From Hyphomicrobiales bacterium (GTDB lineage: Bacteria > Pseudomonadota > Alphaproteobacteria > Rhizobiales > Rhizobiaceae), in the NCBI GenBank assembly GCA_900470285.1, contig UCAG01000016.1, positions 124,001 through 188,000 on the forward strand: a stretch of 64,000 bases of DNA, written 5' to 3'. Position numbers and translations under genes: made by a program. Of this stretch, positions 55,378 to 64,000 are shown in pieces. The notes beneath the pieces were generated by a model. That model ran no database searches and had not been told where the DNA came from. It saw nothing but the letters and a program-made list of their open reading frames with translations. Numbering within the stretch: the stretch's first letter is position 1; each line of letters begins with the position of its first letter.

Positions 55378-55767
55378 TCAGGCAATGAATCCGAAGGCAA
55401 AGAGCAGCGGGCCTGCGGCCAGCATCAGTTCGACGACAACAGCAATCCAGTTGTAAAAGCTATTAGCTTTATCCGACATCATCGAAATCAGGCGGCCAAA
55501 AAGAACAAAACCCCAGACACAGCCCAATGCAATCCACAAGAACGGCTGTGCAAATAACAGGCAGGCCACACCAAGGCCGATATAGGGTCCTGCGATCGTC
55601 GCCCGTACCGACGAAAGAGCATTCGCACGCAGATCAGGAGCGTTGAGACGCAAAATTTTCAGCGAAATTCCCGGCGCAAACATCAGGATAAAACCAAAAA
55701 GCAACGTGATTACGCCCACAGTCCATGCCAGCCATTCACCCTGACTTGAAGGTAGATAAAACGCCAC
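55378..55767 (-). CDS. Small integral membrane protein, unknown function
   Basis: 129 residues with four likely membrane segments (WTVGVITLLFGFILMFAPGI, TIAGPYIGLGVACLLFAQPFLW, LGCVWGFVLFGRLISMM and WIAVVVELMLAAGPLLFAFGF). The layout resembles DUF4345-like proteins, but I am not certain of the family. The NAPDLRANALSSVRATIAGPY segment between segments 1 and 2 looks conserved. It lies between priA and the atp operon on the same strand as both. Confidence 0.7.
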   Translation of the reverse strand: MAFYLPSSQGEWLAWTVGVITLLFGFILMFAPGISLKILRLNAPDLRANALSSVRATIAGPYIGLGVACLLFAQPFLWIALGCVWGFVLFGRLISMMSDKANSFYNWIAVVVELMLAAGPLLFAFGFIA

Positions 55768-55919
55768 GTTACACCTCTTAAAACCGTCGCTGTGCCTTCG
55801 TTAATAGCACCAAATATAACTCATTGAACGAGCTATATTCCTGACCTGCGACCAAGGAAAGTAAAATATCAGCTGACAGGATCAGAGCAGTCTCATCAGA
55901 ACGTCTTAATCCACGCAGA

Positions 55920-58109
55920 TTACAGGAAGCTTTGCGGATCAATATCCACCTGCACGCGCAAAGAACCGCGCGCTTTTGGTGCTGCCTGCAGCAATGCCCG
56001 CAAATAGGACTGCAGATCAGAACGCTTGGAACCCTGCACCAGCAACCGGAAGCGATGCCGTCCGCGAATCACTGCCAAAGGCGCTTCAGCAGGCCCCAGC
56101 ACTTCAATCTCGCTATCCCTCGGCGCTGCACGGCGCAATGCACGCGCATGGCTCTCTGCTTCTGCTCTGCTGTCAGCCGAAATAATCAGCGCAGCCAACC
56201 GTCCGAAAGGCGGCAGCATTCCGCGCTGACGTTCATCGATTTCACGCTCATAAAAAGCCTGCGCATCACCGGCAATAATTGCTTTCAATACCGGATGATC
56301 AGGCTGATAGGTCTGAATGAGCCCAACACTTTTACGTCCCGTGCGCCCTGCACGGCCTGTCACCTGATTGAGCAGCTGGAATGTGCGCTCTGCGGCGCGC
56401 GGATCACCATTGGCAAGGCCGAGATCCGCATCAATAACCCCCACTAATGTAATCAGCGGGAAGTTATGCCCTTTGGCAACCAGCTGGGTGCCGATTACAA
56501 TATCAGCCTCCCCTTTGGCAATCGCCTCCATCTCCATACGAAGTCGCGTCACCCCGCCCAGCATATCGGATGACAGCACGATAATCCGCGCATCAGGAAA
56601 TGTTGCAGCAGTTTCCTCGGCAATACGCTCCACACCGGGACCGCATGCCACCAGATGATCCAGCGCCCCGCAGGACGGACAGGCATCAGGGCTTTTCTCG
56701 TGATAGCCGCATTGATGGCACATCAGCTGGCCACGGAAGCGATGCTCCACCAGCCAGCTTGAACAATCCGGACATTGAAAACGGTGCCCGCAGACGCGGC
56801 ACAAAGTCAGCGGCGCATAACCACGTCGGTTGAGAAACAACAAAGCCTGTTCTTTGCGTTGCAAAACCTGCCCGACAGCTTCTGTCAAAGCCGGCGACAA
56901 AAACCGTCCTGCCGGTGGCGGTGAGCGGCGCATATCAACCGGTTTCAGATCCGGCAATGCCGCATCGGCATAACGCCCCTGCAGCGGCACATAGCGGTAG
57001 CGCCCCTGATTGGCGTTGACCAGACTCTCAATGGACGGCGTAGCAGATGCTAGAATAACCGCAAATTTACCGATAGAGCCGCGCACCACTGCCATATCAC
57101 GCGCATTATAGAAGACGCGGTCTTCCTGCTTATAGGCAGGGTCATGTTCTTCATCGACAATAATCAGACCCGGATTGGCAAAGGGCAAAAATAACGCCGA
57201 GCGTGCACCGGCAACGACTTTGACAGTACCCTCCGCAATCTGCCGCCAGACACGTTCCCGTTGCCGAGGCGCCAGATCGGAATGCCACTCTGCCGGACGC
57301 GTACCAAACCGGCTTTCAAAACGATCGAGAAACTGTTGAGTCAGTGCAATTTCCGGCAACAGGATCAAAACCTGCTTGCCAAGCTCGACAGCGCGCGCCA
57401 CGGCCTCAAAATAGACTTCTGTCTTACCCGATCCCGTCACGCCATGCAGCAGCGATACTGAATAGACTTGCTCTTCCACAGCCTCTACCAGACATTGTGC
57501 AGCGCCCTGCTGATCTTCAGACAGATCCGCCTGCCCGTAAAACGGATCAGGTTCCCCGACCACCGGCAGCGGCGGGATCATCACCTCTTCAAACAGCCCC
57601 TGCGCTTTAAGCCCTTCAACCACGCTGCCAGAAACTCCTGCCGCATGGGCAAGGCCGGACTTGGTCCAGCTCAGACCATTATTGGCCACCTCCAGCACTT
57701 TTTCACGCGCGGCTGTCAGTCGTTCAGCCTTGCCGCCGATATAGCGCAGACCCGGAATAAATGGCTCAGGATCGAAAGCTGCGGGTGCACGCAACACCAT
57801 GCGCGCCACCATACCCGGAGGCGAAAGCGTATAATCAGCCGTCCAGCGGATAAAGCGCAGCATATCGCGGCTGACAAGCGGGCAGTCAAAAACATGCAGA
57901 ATGGATTTCAGCTTTTTCGGGTCAACCTGATCGCTCACATCATCAGTGACAATACCGGCAACCTCACGCGGTCCCAGCGGCACGCGCACAATTGAACCGG
58001 CCTGAACGTCCATATCATCAGGAACCAGATAACTATAGGGACGTTCCGCCGGCATCGGTACTAAAACCGGAACAACACGGTGCGTCTTTATCTCTGTTTT
58101 CCCGTTCAA
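55920..58109 (-). CDS. priA: Primosomal replication helicase PriA
   Basis: 729 residues. It restarts stalled replication forks by loading the replisome. The N-terminal fork-binding domain begins VVPVLVPMPAERPYSYLVPDDM. The helicase core follows: Walker A GVTGSGKTEVYFEA, DEEHDPAYKQED motif II and ASATPSIESL. The Cys-rich zinc-binding part (CRVCGHRFQCPDCSSWLVEH and CHQCGYHEKSPDACPSCG) and the second helicase domain (GRAGRTGRKSVGLIQTYQ) complete the protein. Translation appears to start at TTG 58107-58109, since no ATG or GTG lies between the preceding in-frame stop and the conserved N-terminus. Confidence 0.95.
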   Translation of the reverse strand: MNGKTEIKTHRVVPVLVPMPAERPYSYLVPDDMDVQAGSIVRVPLGPREVAGIVTDDVSDQVDPKKLKSILHVFDCPLVSRDMLRFIRWTADYTLSPPGMVARMVLRAPAAFDPEPFIPGLRYIGGKAERLTAAREKVLEVANNGLSWTKSGLAHAAGVSGSVVEGLKAQGLFEEVMIPPLPVVGEPDPFYGQADLSEDQQGAAQCLVEAVEEQVYSVSLLHGVTGSGKTEVYFEAVARAVELGKQVLILLPEIALTQQFLDRFESRFGTRPAEWHSDLAPRQRERVWRQIAEGTVKVVAGARSALFLPFANPGLIIVDEEHDPAYKQEDRVFYNARDMAVVRGSIGKFAVILASATPSIESLVNANQGRYRYVPLQGRYADAALPDLKPVDMRRSPPPAGRFLSPALTEAVGQVLQRKEQALLFLNRRGYAPLTLCRVCGHRFQCPDCSSWLVEHRFRGQLMCHQCGYHEKSPDACPSCGALDHLVACGPGVERIAEETAATFPDARIIVLSSDMLGGVTRLRMEMEAIAKGEADIVIGTQLVAKGHNFPLITLVGVIDADLGLANGDPRAAERTFQLLNQVTGRAGRTGRKSVGLIQTYQPDHPVLKAIIAGDAQAFYEREIDERQRGMLPPFGRLAALIISADSRAEAESHARALRRAAPRDSEIEVLGPAEAPLAVIRGRHRFRLLVQGSKRSDLQSYLRALLQAAPKARGSLRVQVDIDPQSFL

Positions 58110-58322
58110 AAAATTATCCCGATCAGTTCCGGCATGCTGTTTTCACCGGTATTTTTCACAACTGCACTTAACTGCAAACACCGCTTATATTCAATTCTTG
58201 ATGAGATGTGCTGTTATTCACCAAATGCAGTTTCGGTTTATGGAAATATGCGTTAAACAATCCTATCTTTGTCGGATATAATACCGTCTGTACAGCAAGC
58301 CCATAACGGAGGATAAGCTGAA

Positions 58323-58976
58323 ATGAAATTCTTTGTGGATACCGCCGATGTCAAAGACATCCGTGAACTCAACGATCTGGGACTGGTTGACGGCGTTACC
58401 ACCAATCCATCGCTGATCCTGAAATCCGGCGGCAACATCATTGATGTGACCAAGGAAATCTGCTCGATCGTCAAAGGTCCTGTTTCCGCAGAAGTCACTG
58501 CGACTGACTATGCAGGCATGATGAAAGAAGCAGCTGTGCTGGCGAAAATCGCCGACAATATCTGCATCAAACTGCCGGTTACGCTTGATGGTCTGAAGGC
58601 CTGTAAGGCTCTGACCTCTGATGGTCATGAAACCAACCTGACCCTGTGCTTCTCAGCCAATCAGGCGCTGCTCGCAGCCAAAGCCGGTGCGACCTATATT
58701 TCGCCTTTCATCGGCCGTCTCGATGATATCGGTCTGAATGGTATGGATCTGATTGGTGAAATCCGCACCATTTTCGACAATTACGATTTTGAAACCCAGA
58801 TTCTTGCTGCTTCCATACGTACAGTGAACCACGTTAAGGAAGCTGCACTGATCGGGGCTGATGTTATCACCGCTCCGCCTGCCACACTGAAAGCTCTCGT
58901 CAAGCACCCTCTGACAGACAAGGGTCTGGAAGCATTTCTGGCAGACTGGGCAAAAACCGGCCAGTCGATTGCTTAA
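58323..58976 (+). CDS. tal: Transaldolase, short form (fructose-6-phosphate aldolase-like)
   Basis: 217 residues, the small TalC/Fsa-type subfamily. It transfers dihydroxyacetone units in the non-oxidative pentose phosphate pathway. [32 protein letters not shown], the Schiff-base Lys in NICIKLPVT and [31 protein letters not shown] are diagnostic. Whether it acts mainly as transaldolase or aldolase cannot be read here, but the alphaproteobacterial members are usually transaldolases. It converges on lptE with a repeat in between. Confidence 0.92.
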   Translation: MKFFVDTADVKDIRELNDLGLVDGVTTNPSLILKSGGNIIDVTKEICSIVKGPVSAEVTATDYAGMMKEAAVLAKIADNICIKLPVTLDGLKACKALTSDGHETNLTLCFSANQALLAAKAGATYISPFIGRLDDIGLNGMDLIGEIRTIFDNYDFETQILAASIRTVNHVKEAALIGADVITAPPATLKALVKHPLTDKGLEAFLADWAKTGQSIA

Positions 58977-58997
58977 TCAGGCAACGCCTTCATAAAC

Positions 58998-59029
58998 AAA
59001 AAGCCCGCTTTGCAGCGGGCTTTTTTATA
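58998..59029 (+). terminator. Terminator of the transaldolase gene
   Basis: AAAAAGCCCGCT, loop, AGCGGGCTTTTTTA, about 22 bases after the stop. Confidence 0.92.
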
Positions 59030-59053
59030 TTCAAAACAATGTCGCAACGTCTC

Positions 59054-59172
59054 AAAAAGCGGATGATCGTGACGAAAATGGTGATTTTCGAGAACCGGAG
59101 TGGAGCGTACTTATAGTACGTGAGCACCGGAAGAGGAGAAAATCGCCATTTGCAGGCCGATCAGGCGTTTTT
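59054..59172. repeat. Long imperfect palindrome, repeat family 3
   Basis: About 119 bp. AAATGGTGATTTTC pairs with GAAAATCGCCATTT (one mismatch). Inside, CCGGAGTGGAGCGTAC and GTACGTGAGCACCGG pair imperfectly around TTATA. Outside, AAAAAGCGGATGATCG and CGATCAGGCGTTTTT pair. I recall similar sequences between genes in Brucella relatives. Its right end touches the lptE stop codon. Confidence 0.72.
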
Positions 59173-59754
59173 TTATGGGAGTTTCTGCATATCCTGCGCT
59201 AATGATAGTACAAGATACTGCGCCAACTCTTCTGCTGCCCGCTGCTGTGCATCTCGCTGGGCACGCAGGTTCGCAAATTCCTGACGCGGGCGGTCATAAG
59301 ATGAACTGACCTGACGGCGGCCGGTGGCTACAACCTTACCGTCCCTGTCACGCAGCACATAATTAGAGCTCATACGGACAGTACCGGCAGATGCACGGCC
59401 TTCCGTTTTATCCCCAACATCTACTTCAACAGCAGATTCTGTTGAAGTCGAGAAACCAAGCGCCAGATGATAGGCCGGTTGCGATGGTTCCCCTGCCCCG
59501 CCGGACAGACCGAAGATCAGACGGTTACGCACCGCCTGCGCCGGAATGGAATCCACATCATCCACTTTAATGGAAGCCAGCTTGGTTTTAACGCTGGAAG
59601 GTACACCGCCGACACCAACAGTACCGCTTGATGAATAAAGCGGCTGCACCGTACAACCGGCAACAAAAGCTGACAGGACAAGACCTGCCAGCACTGCCAG
59701 CCGCTTTTTGCGGATCGGAGATTTGTCTTTAGTATGATGATCAGACAACGACAT
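59173..59754 (-). CDS. lptE: LPS-assembly lipoprotein LptE
   Basis: 193 residues. An outer-membrane lipoprotein that plugs the LptD barrel for lipopolysaccharide export. The signal peptide ends in a lipobox (FVAGC, Cys at about residue 34), followed by TVQPLYSS, typical of alphaproteobacterial LptE. The C-terminal half ([18 protein letters not shown]) is conserved. Its start overlaps the leuS end by 14 bases, so it is coupled to leuS. The stop lies at the end of a repeat, and no holA gene follows, though many Rhizobiales have one there. Confidence 0.87.
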   Translation of the reverse strand: MSLSDHHTKDKSPIRKKRLAVLAGLVLSAFVAGCTVQPLYSSSGTVGVGGVPSSVKTKLASIKVDDVDSIPAQAVRNRLIFGLSGGAGEPSQPAYHLALGFSTSTESAVEVDVGDKTEGRASAGTVRMSSNYVLRDRDGKVVATGRRQVSSSYDRPRQEFANLRAQRDAQQRAAEELAQYLVLSLAQDMQKLP

Positions 59755-62356
59755 TCACAATCCTCTGCGGTACAACAACAAGCTTTTTAGGCTGACTACC
59801 GTTCAACGCAGCCTGAACAAAGTCAAGTGCCAAAACCGCTGCTTGCACTGTTGCCTGATCCGCATCACGCGCAATTGTAATGTCACCGCGCTTCTTACCG
59901 TTGATCTGTACAGGCAGCGTAATGTCATTTTCAACAAGCAATGCTTCATCAATCACCGGCCAGCCACGGGTGGCGACCAGATCTGTCGCGCCCAGAACCG
60001 CATTACACTGTTCAGCCAGATGCGGCATCATCGGTGCAATCATGCTGATAAACATATCCGTCGCTTCACGGGTGGCAGCTTTGGTCACATCATCTGCTTT
60101 ACCGGCAGCAACAGCCTGCAACGGTGTGCTCAGCACATTCAGCAACTCATAAAGACGGGCAATCGCACGGTTGAAGACGATTTTCTCAATATCGTCGCCA
60201 ACGGCTTTCACAGTCTTATGGGCAGCCTTGGAGATTTGAGCGGCATCACCTTCATAGGCAGCTTTTGGTGCAACACCTTTCAGGTTTTCACCGGCTTCAG
60301 AAATCAGACGCCACACGCGCTGCACAAAGCGATGCGCACCTTCCGCCCCGGCTTCTGTCCAGACAATATCGCGCTCCGGCGGAGAGTCAGACAGAGTGAA
60401 CCAGCGCGCGGTATCCGCACCGTAAGACGAGATAATATCATCCGGATCGACAACATTTTTCTTCGACTTCGACATTTTTTCAATCGAGCCGATATCAACC
60501 GGCTCACCGGAATCCAGCATAGTTGCCGAACGCACGCCGTTCTTATCTTCGATACGGATTTCCAGCGGCGATACCCACTGACCATTATGCTTATAGGTTT
60601 CGTGAACCACCATGCCCTGAGTGAACAGACCCTTGAACGGCTCTTCCACTTCCAGATGACCGGCCACTTTCATGGCGCGGGTGAAGAAGCGCGAATAGAG
60701 CAGATGCAGGATCGCATGTTCCACACCGCCGATATACTGATCAACCGGCAGCCATTCATCAGCAGCCTTGCGGTCGGTCGGTTCATTTTCCCAGGGAGCA
60801 GTGAAACGCGCAAAATACCAGGATGAATCAACAAATGTATCCATCGTATCAGTTTCACGACGGGCTTTGCTACCGCATTTCGGGCAGTTGATATGGCGCC
60901 AGCTGTCATGACGATCCAGCGGATTGCCAGGACGGTCAAACGCAACATCATCCGGCAGCTGCACCGGCAGATCATTGCGCGGCACAGGAACAGTTCCGCA
61001 AGATTCGCAATGAATCATCGGAATCGGGCAACCCCAGTAACGCTGACGGGAAATACCCCAGTCACGCAGACGATATTGTGTTTTGCGGAATGCCTGCGGC
61101 TTGCCATAGAGATCAGTCTTTTCCAGACGATCTGCCACTTCATTAAACGCAGCTTCCGGTGTCATACCATCGAGGAAACGCGAATTGAACAGCGTGCCTT
61201 CGTCGCTATAAGCCGTATCAGTGATTGTGAAGCTTGCCGCATCTGCACCGGCAGGCAGAACAACCGGTGTGACGGTCAGCTTATATTTATTGGCAAAATC
61301 CAGATCGCGCTGATCGTGCGCAGGACAACCGAAGACCGCGCCTGTACCATATTCCATCAGCACGAAATTGGCGACATAGACCGGCAATGTCCAGGACGGA
61401 TCAAACGGGTGTTGTACGCGCAAACCAGTGTCGAAACCTTTTTTCTCAATGGTTTCGAGTGTCGCAACCGATGTGCCATGCTGACGGCATTCAGCAGCAA
61501 AAGCAGCCAGGCCTTCGTTGGTTTCAGCGAGCTGTTTTGCCAGCGGGTGATCGGCTGCAATAGCCACAAAAGATGCACCGAACAGCGTATCCGGACGGGT
61601 CGTATAGACCTCAATATCGCCTTCCCGTTCAGCAAGCGCAAAACGCAGCTGCAAGCCCTCTGACTTGCCGATCCAGTTCTTCTGCATCAGGCGCACTTTA
61701 TCCGGCCACTGGTCAAGCGTATCCAGACCGGCAAGCAGCTCTTCACTGAAATCAGTAATCTTGAAGAACCACTGGGTCAGCTCACGCTGCTCAACCAGCG
61801 CACCGGAGCGCCAGCCACGGCCGTCAACAACCTGCTCATTGGCCAGAACAGTATTATCGACCGGATCCCAGTTGACCTTGGATGTTTTACGGGTCACCAG
61901 ACCTTTTTCAAACATATCAAGGAACAGCATCTGCTGACGGTGGTAATAATCCACGTCACAGGTCGCAAATTCACGCGACCAGTCCAGTGACAGACCCATG
62001 GTTTTGAGCTGACGCTTCATTGTCGCAATATTCTGATAGGTCCATTCTTTCGGATGAACCTTGTTCTGCATCGCCGCATTTTCTGCAGGCATACCGAAAG
62101 CGTCCCATCCCATCGGATGGAGAACGTTAAAACCGCGTGCGCGCTTATAGCGGGCAATCACGTCGCCCATTGCGTAATTGCGCACATGGCCGATGTGAAT
62201 GCGGCCGGACGGATAAGGAAACATTTCCAGCACGTAATATTTTTCGCGTGGATCATCATTGGACGTTTCGAAGATCTTGTTTTCTTCCCAGATCTTCTGC
62301 CAATGGGCTTCGCTTACGCGCGGATTATATCGTTCGGTTGCCCGTTCAGTTACCAT
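59741..62356 (-). CDS. leuS: Leucyl-tRNA synthetase
   Basis: 871 residues. A class Ia synthetase that charges tRNA-Leu and edits misacylated products. The HIGH motif is in [28 protein letters not shown] and the KMSKS motif in [16 protein letters not shown]. The CP1 editing domain ([22 protein letters not shown]) and a zinc-ribbon-like [19 protein letters not shown] are present. Length fits the bacterial family. It heads the leuS-lptE unit and is divergent from yggS. Confidence 0.98.
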   Translation of the reverse strand: MVTERATERYNPRVSEAHWQKIWEENKIFETSNDDPREKYYVLEMFPYPSGRIHIGHVRNYAMGDVIARYKRARGFNVLHPMGWDAFGMPAENAAMQNKVHPKEWTYQNIATMKRQLKTMGLSLDWSREFATCDVDYYHRQQMLFLDMFEKGLVTRKTSKVNWDPVDNTVLANEQVVDGRGWRSGALVEQRELTQWFFKITDFSEELLAGLDTLDQWPDKVRLMQKNWIGKSEGLQLRFALAEREGDIEVYTTRPDTLFGASFVAIAADHPLAKQLAETNEGLAAFAAECRQHGTSVATLETIEKKGFDTGLRVQHPFDPSWTLPVYVANFVLMEYGTGAVFGCPAHDQRDLDFANKYKLTVTPVVLPAGADAASFTITDTAYSDEGTLFNSRFLDGMTPEAAFNEVADRLEKTDLYGKPQAFRKTQYRLRDWGISRQRYWGCPIPMIHCESCGTVPVPRNDLPVQLPDDVAFDRPGNPLDRHDSWRHINCPKCGSKARRETDTMDTFVDSSWYFARFTAPWENEPTDRKAADEWLPVDQYIGGVEHAILHLLYSRFFTRAMKVAGHLEVEEPFKGLFTQGMVVHETYKHNGQWVSPLEIRIEDKNGVRSATMLDSGEPVDIGSIEKMSKSKKNVVDPDDIISSYGADTARWFTLSDSPPERDIVWTEAGAEGAHRFVQRVWRLISEAGENLKGVAPKAAYEGDAAQISKAAHKTVKAVGDDIEKIVFNRAIARLYELLNVLSTPLQAVAAGKADDVTKAATREATDMFISMIAPMMPHLAEQCNAVLGATDLVATRGWPVIDEALLVENDITLPVQINGKKRGDITIARDADQATVQAAVLALDFVQAALNGSQPKKLVVVPQRIVNVVV

Positions 62357-62470
62357 GGCTGTATTTACTCATGCAAAGAGAATGGAATATGTAGTGCGAC
62401 CTTCATCATGGATTGGCCAAAGCGTCAACCTTCTCCCATAGTGAAGCGGCAGAAAAAGGAGATTTATACC

Positions 62471-63163
62471 ATGAATGCACCCGACAGCACCCTTGCTGAC
62501 AATCTCAAAGCAGTTTGCACGGCCATTGCGCAAAGTGAACACGAAGCGCAGCGGACAGCAGGTTCGGTGCAGTTGGTTGCGGTTTCCAAGACCTTTGATG
62601 CCGCAGAAATCACGCCTGCACTGGAAGCCGGACAACGTATTTTCGGTGAAAACCGCGTTCAGGAAGCTGAAGCCAAATGGCCGCAACTGCGCGAGCGCTT
62701 CTCCGATATTGAGCTTCATCTCATCGGCCCGCTGCAATCCAACAAAGCGGCGGATGCTGTGGCTTTATTCGACGTGATTCAGACTGTTGACCGCGAAAAG
62801 ATTGCCGCAAGCCTTGCCGGAGAAATCAGGAAGCAAAACCGCACCGTCAAATTATTCGTTCAGGTCAATACCGGCAGCGAAGAGCAAAAAGCAGGCATCG
62901 ACCCGCGTGAAGCTGTTGCCTTTGTTGCCCGCTGCCGCGATGTCCACGGCCTGGAGATTGCCGGTCTGATGTGCATTCCGCCGGTTGATGAAAATCCGGG
63001 GCCGCATTTTGCTTTATTGCGCAAGCTGGCGACTGAGGCAGGCGTTTCTGAATTATCGATGGGAATGTCCGGTGACTTCGAGACCGCCATTGCTTTCGGC
63101 GCGACTTATGTACGTGTCGGTTCAGCAATTTTCGGCAGCCGTCCGCCTTTAACAAACGCCTGA
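62471..63163 (+). CDS. Pyridoxal phosphate homeostasis protein (YggS/PLPBP)
   Basis: 230 residues. A single-domain PLP-binding barrel that buffers vitamin B6 and affects amino acid pools. The PLP Lys is in LVAVSKTFDAAEI, followed by FGENRVQEAEAKWPQLRE, IELHLIGPLQSNKA and the C-terminal ELSMGMSGDFETAIAFGATYVRVGSAIFGSR. The start ATG 62471 has AAGGAG about 9 bases upstream. Longer upstream reading would overlap leuS and adds unrelated sequence. It is divergent from leuS. Confidence 0.95.
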   Translation: MNAPDSTLADNLKAVCTAIAQSEHEAQRTAGSVQLVAVSKTFDAAEITPALEAGQRIFGENRVQEAEAKWPQLRERFSDIELHLIGPLQSNKAADAVALFDVIQTVDREKIAASLAGEIRKQNRTVKLFVQVNTGSEEQKAGIDPREAVAFVARCRDVHGLEIAGLMCIPPVDENPGPHFALLRKLATEAGVSELSMGMSGDFETAIAFGATYVRVGSAIFGSRPPLTNA

Positions 63164-63263
63164 CCAAATCTTCTTTCCAGACTGTGCAGTTTTTCACTGT
63201 AATCTTACAGTACAACAACATGTCGCAAATAATTGTCTTGCTTCACCCTGTAACAATTATAAA

Positions 63264-63294
63264 CTCCGGCGCAATTCCGACAATTGTGCCGGAG
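63264..63294. terminator. Strong hairpin after yggS
   Basis: CTCCGGCGCAATT pairs with AATTGTGCCGGAG with one wobble position and a short loop. No T-run follows. It lies about 100 bases after the yggS stop. Confidence 0.6.
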
Positions 63295-63376
63295 GGATTA
63301 CGCCGGCATTGAGCTATGCGGACACCCTGACACCAATACGGAAGCAGATCAGACTTTTTGCCTGATTTACGATGCG

Positions 63377-63410
63377 AACCGCACGCATTAACAATGGTGC
63401 GGTTTTTTAT
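63377..63410 (+). terminator. Terminator in front of acs
   Basis: AACCGCAC, 12-base loop, GTGCGGTT and TTTTA. It lies 42 bases before the acs start, so it ends upstream transcription or acts as an acs leader attenuator. Confidence 0.7.
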
Positions 63411-63452
63411 GCAATGTGCCGGCAAGGAGGGCCGCCGGCGCGAGGAGGAACT

Positions 63453-64000
63453 ATGTCCGAGAAGAAATATCCCGTATTGCCGGAGGCGAAGGCGCGCGCG
63501 CTGATCGACAATGACACTTATCTTTCATGGTATAATGAAAGCATCAGCGACCCTGACGCATTCTGGGGCAAACACGGTAAACGTATTGACTGGTTCACAC
63601 CTTACACCAAGGTGAAAGATACGTCTTTCGAGGATAATGTCTCCATCCGCTGGTATGAAGACGGCGTCACCAATGTCTCTTATAACTGTATTGACCGCCA
63701 CCTCGAAAAGCGCGGAGATCAGACCGCGATTATCTGGGAAGGCGACAACCCTTATATCGACAAGAAAATCACCTATCGCGAGTTGCATGAAAATGTCTGC
63801 CGCCTTGCCAATGTGATGAAAAAGCACGGCGTGCGCAAAGGCGATCGCGTTACTATCTATCTGCCGATGATTCCGGAAGCAGCCTATGCGATGCTGGCCT
63901 GCGCGCGTATCGGTGCTGTGCATTCGATCGTCTTTGCAGGTTTCTCGCCGGAAGCGCTGGCAGGACGTATTATTGACTGTGAATCCACATTCGTGATCAC
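63453..64000 (+). CDS. acsA: Acetyl-CoA synthetase, N-terminal part
   Basis: Partial, cut by the right edge; about 182 residues are visible. It activates acetate to acetyl-CoA through acetyl-AMP. The start ATG 63453 has GAGGAGG upstream. The visible sequence has the Acs N-terminal features: [22 protein letters not shown], the [28 protein letters not shown] segment, and [23 protein letters not shown]. The ATP- and AMP-binding motifs and the acetylated Lys would lie beyond the edge. Length and intactness cannot be judged. Confidence 0.95.
   Translation, partial: MSEKKYPVLPEAKARALIDNDTYLSWYNESISDPDAFWGKHGKRIDWFTPYTKVKDTSFEDNVSIRWYEDGVTNVSYNCIDRHLEKRGDQTAIIWEGDNPYIDKKITYRELHENVCRLANVMKKHGVRKGDRVTIYLPMIPEAAYAMLACARIGAVHSIVFAGFSPEALAGRIIDCESTFVI

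Noticed and set aside
55195-55557. Plus-strand reading frame of 120 codons overlapping the small membrane protein gene
   Set aside because: Its second half is antisense to a well-formed four-segment membrane protein, and its own product has no recognisable features.

Overview
The window looks like chromosome of an alphaproteobacterium of the order Rhizobiales, close to Brucella/Ochrobactrum/Pseudochrobactrum (family Brucellaceae). The reasons are the gene families and their order: N-formylglutamate amidohydrolase-DUF1244, GapR (DUF2312), DUF1036-pykA, helicase-S4-fdxA-carD, an RpoH2-type sigma factor, an atpHAGDC operon without F0 genes, an AtpD with an Ala/Lys/Thr-rich N-terminal extension, a PrpA-type hydroxyproline epimerase, and dispersed palindromic repeats of about 100 bp like those of Brucella relatives. 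The genus cannot be fixed from sequence alone. Almost everything is ordinary core genome. I see no insertion sequence, prophage, CRISPR array, tRNA or rRNA.

Layout. 1-2.4 kb: thiamine uptake (thiB-thiP under a TPP riboswitch) with a divergent thiamine pyrophosphokinase. 2.5-8.4 kb: a glycine-zipper lipoprotein, an ABC-F ATPase, an aldo/keto reductase, a MarR regulator divergent from a DUF1428 gene across a perfect palindrome, then GapR, DUF1244 and an N-formylglutamate amidohydrolase-like gene. 8.4-20.4 kb: a repeat-rich gap, DUF1036-pykA, rpoH2 with a general-stress (EcfG-type) promoter, carD, fdxA, an S4 protein with a large Suv3-like helicase, a thiolase and rpmF. 20.6-25.2 kb: mtgA, convergent isoprenoid genes ispA and ispG, and an MFS transporter.

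25.3-31.3 kb: a DctPQM TRAP dicarboxylate transporter with its divergent DctS/DctR two-component system; tandem palindromes lie between them. 31.3-32.5 kb: an AT-rich insert with a hemopexin-repeat gene, the most foreign-looking item in the window. 32.5-43.9 kb: pyruvate carboxylase and a branched-chain amino acid ABC transporter operon (livHMGF, DUF6867, two tandem binding proteins) whose LivG carries an unusual C-terminal extension. 44.3-48.5 kb: a hydroxyproline catabolic cluster (epimerase, D-hydroxyproline oxidase, deaminase) with a divergent GntR regulator. 48.6-49.7 kb: small envelope proteins, including a DUF883 gene behind an EcfG-type promoter and a 48-residue membrane protein.

49.8-64 kb: F1 ATP synthase genes, priA, a small transaldolase, lptE-leuS, yggS and the start of acetyl-CoA synthetase. 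Three different intergenic repeats end at or within the stop codon of a minus-strand gene (rpoH2, the S4 gene, lptE), suggesting that they form the 3' ends of those transcripts. No complete new multi-gene system is evident. The best candidates for something undescribed are the hemopexin-repeat protein, the LivG extension, the paired DctR-like operators, and the repeat-stop codon association.
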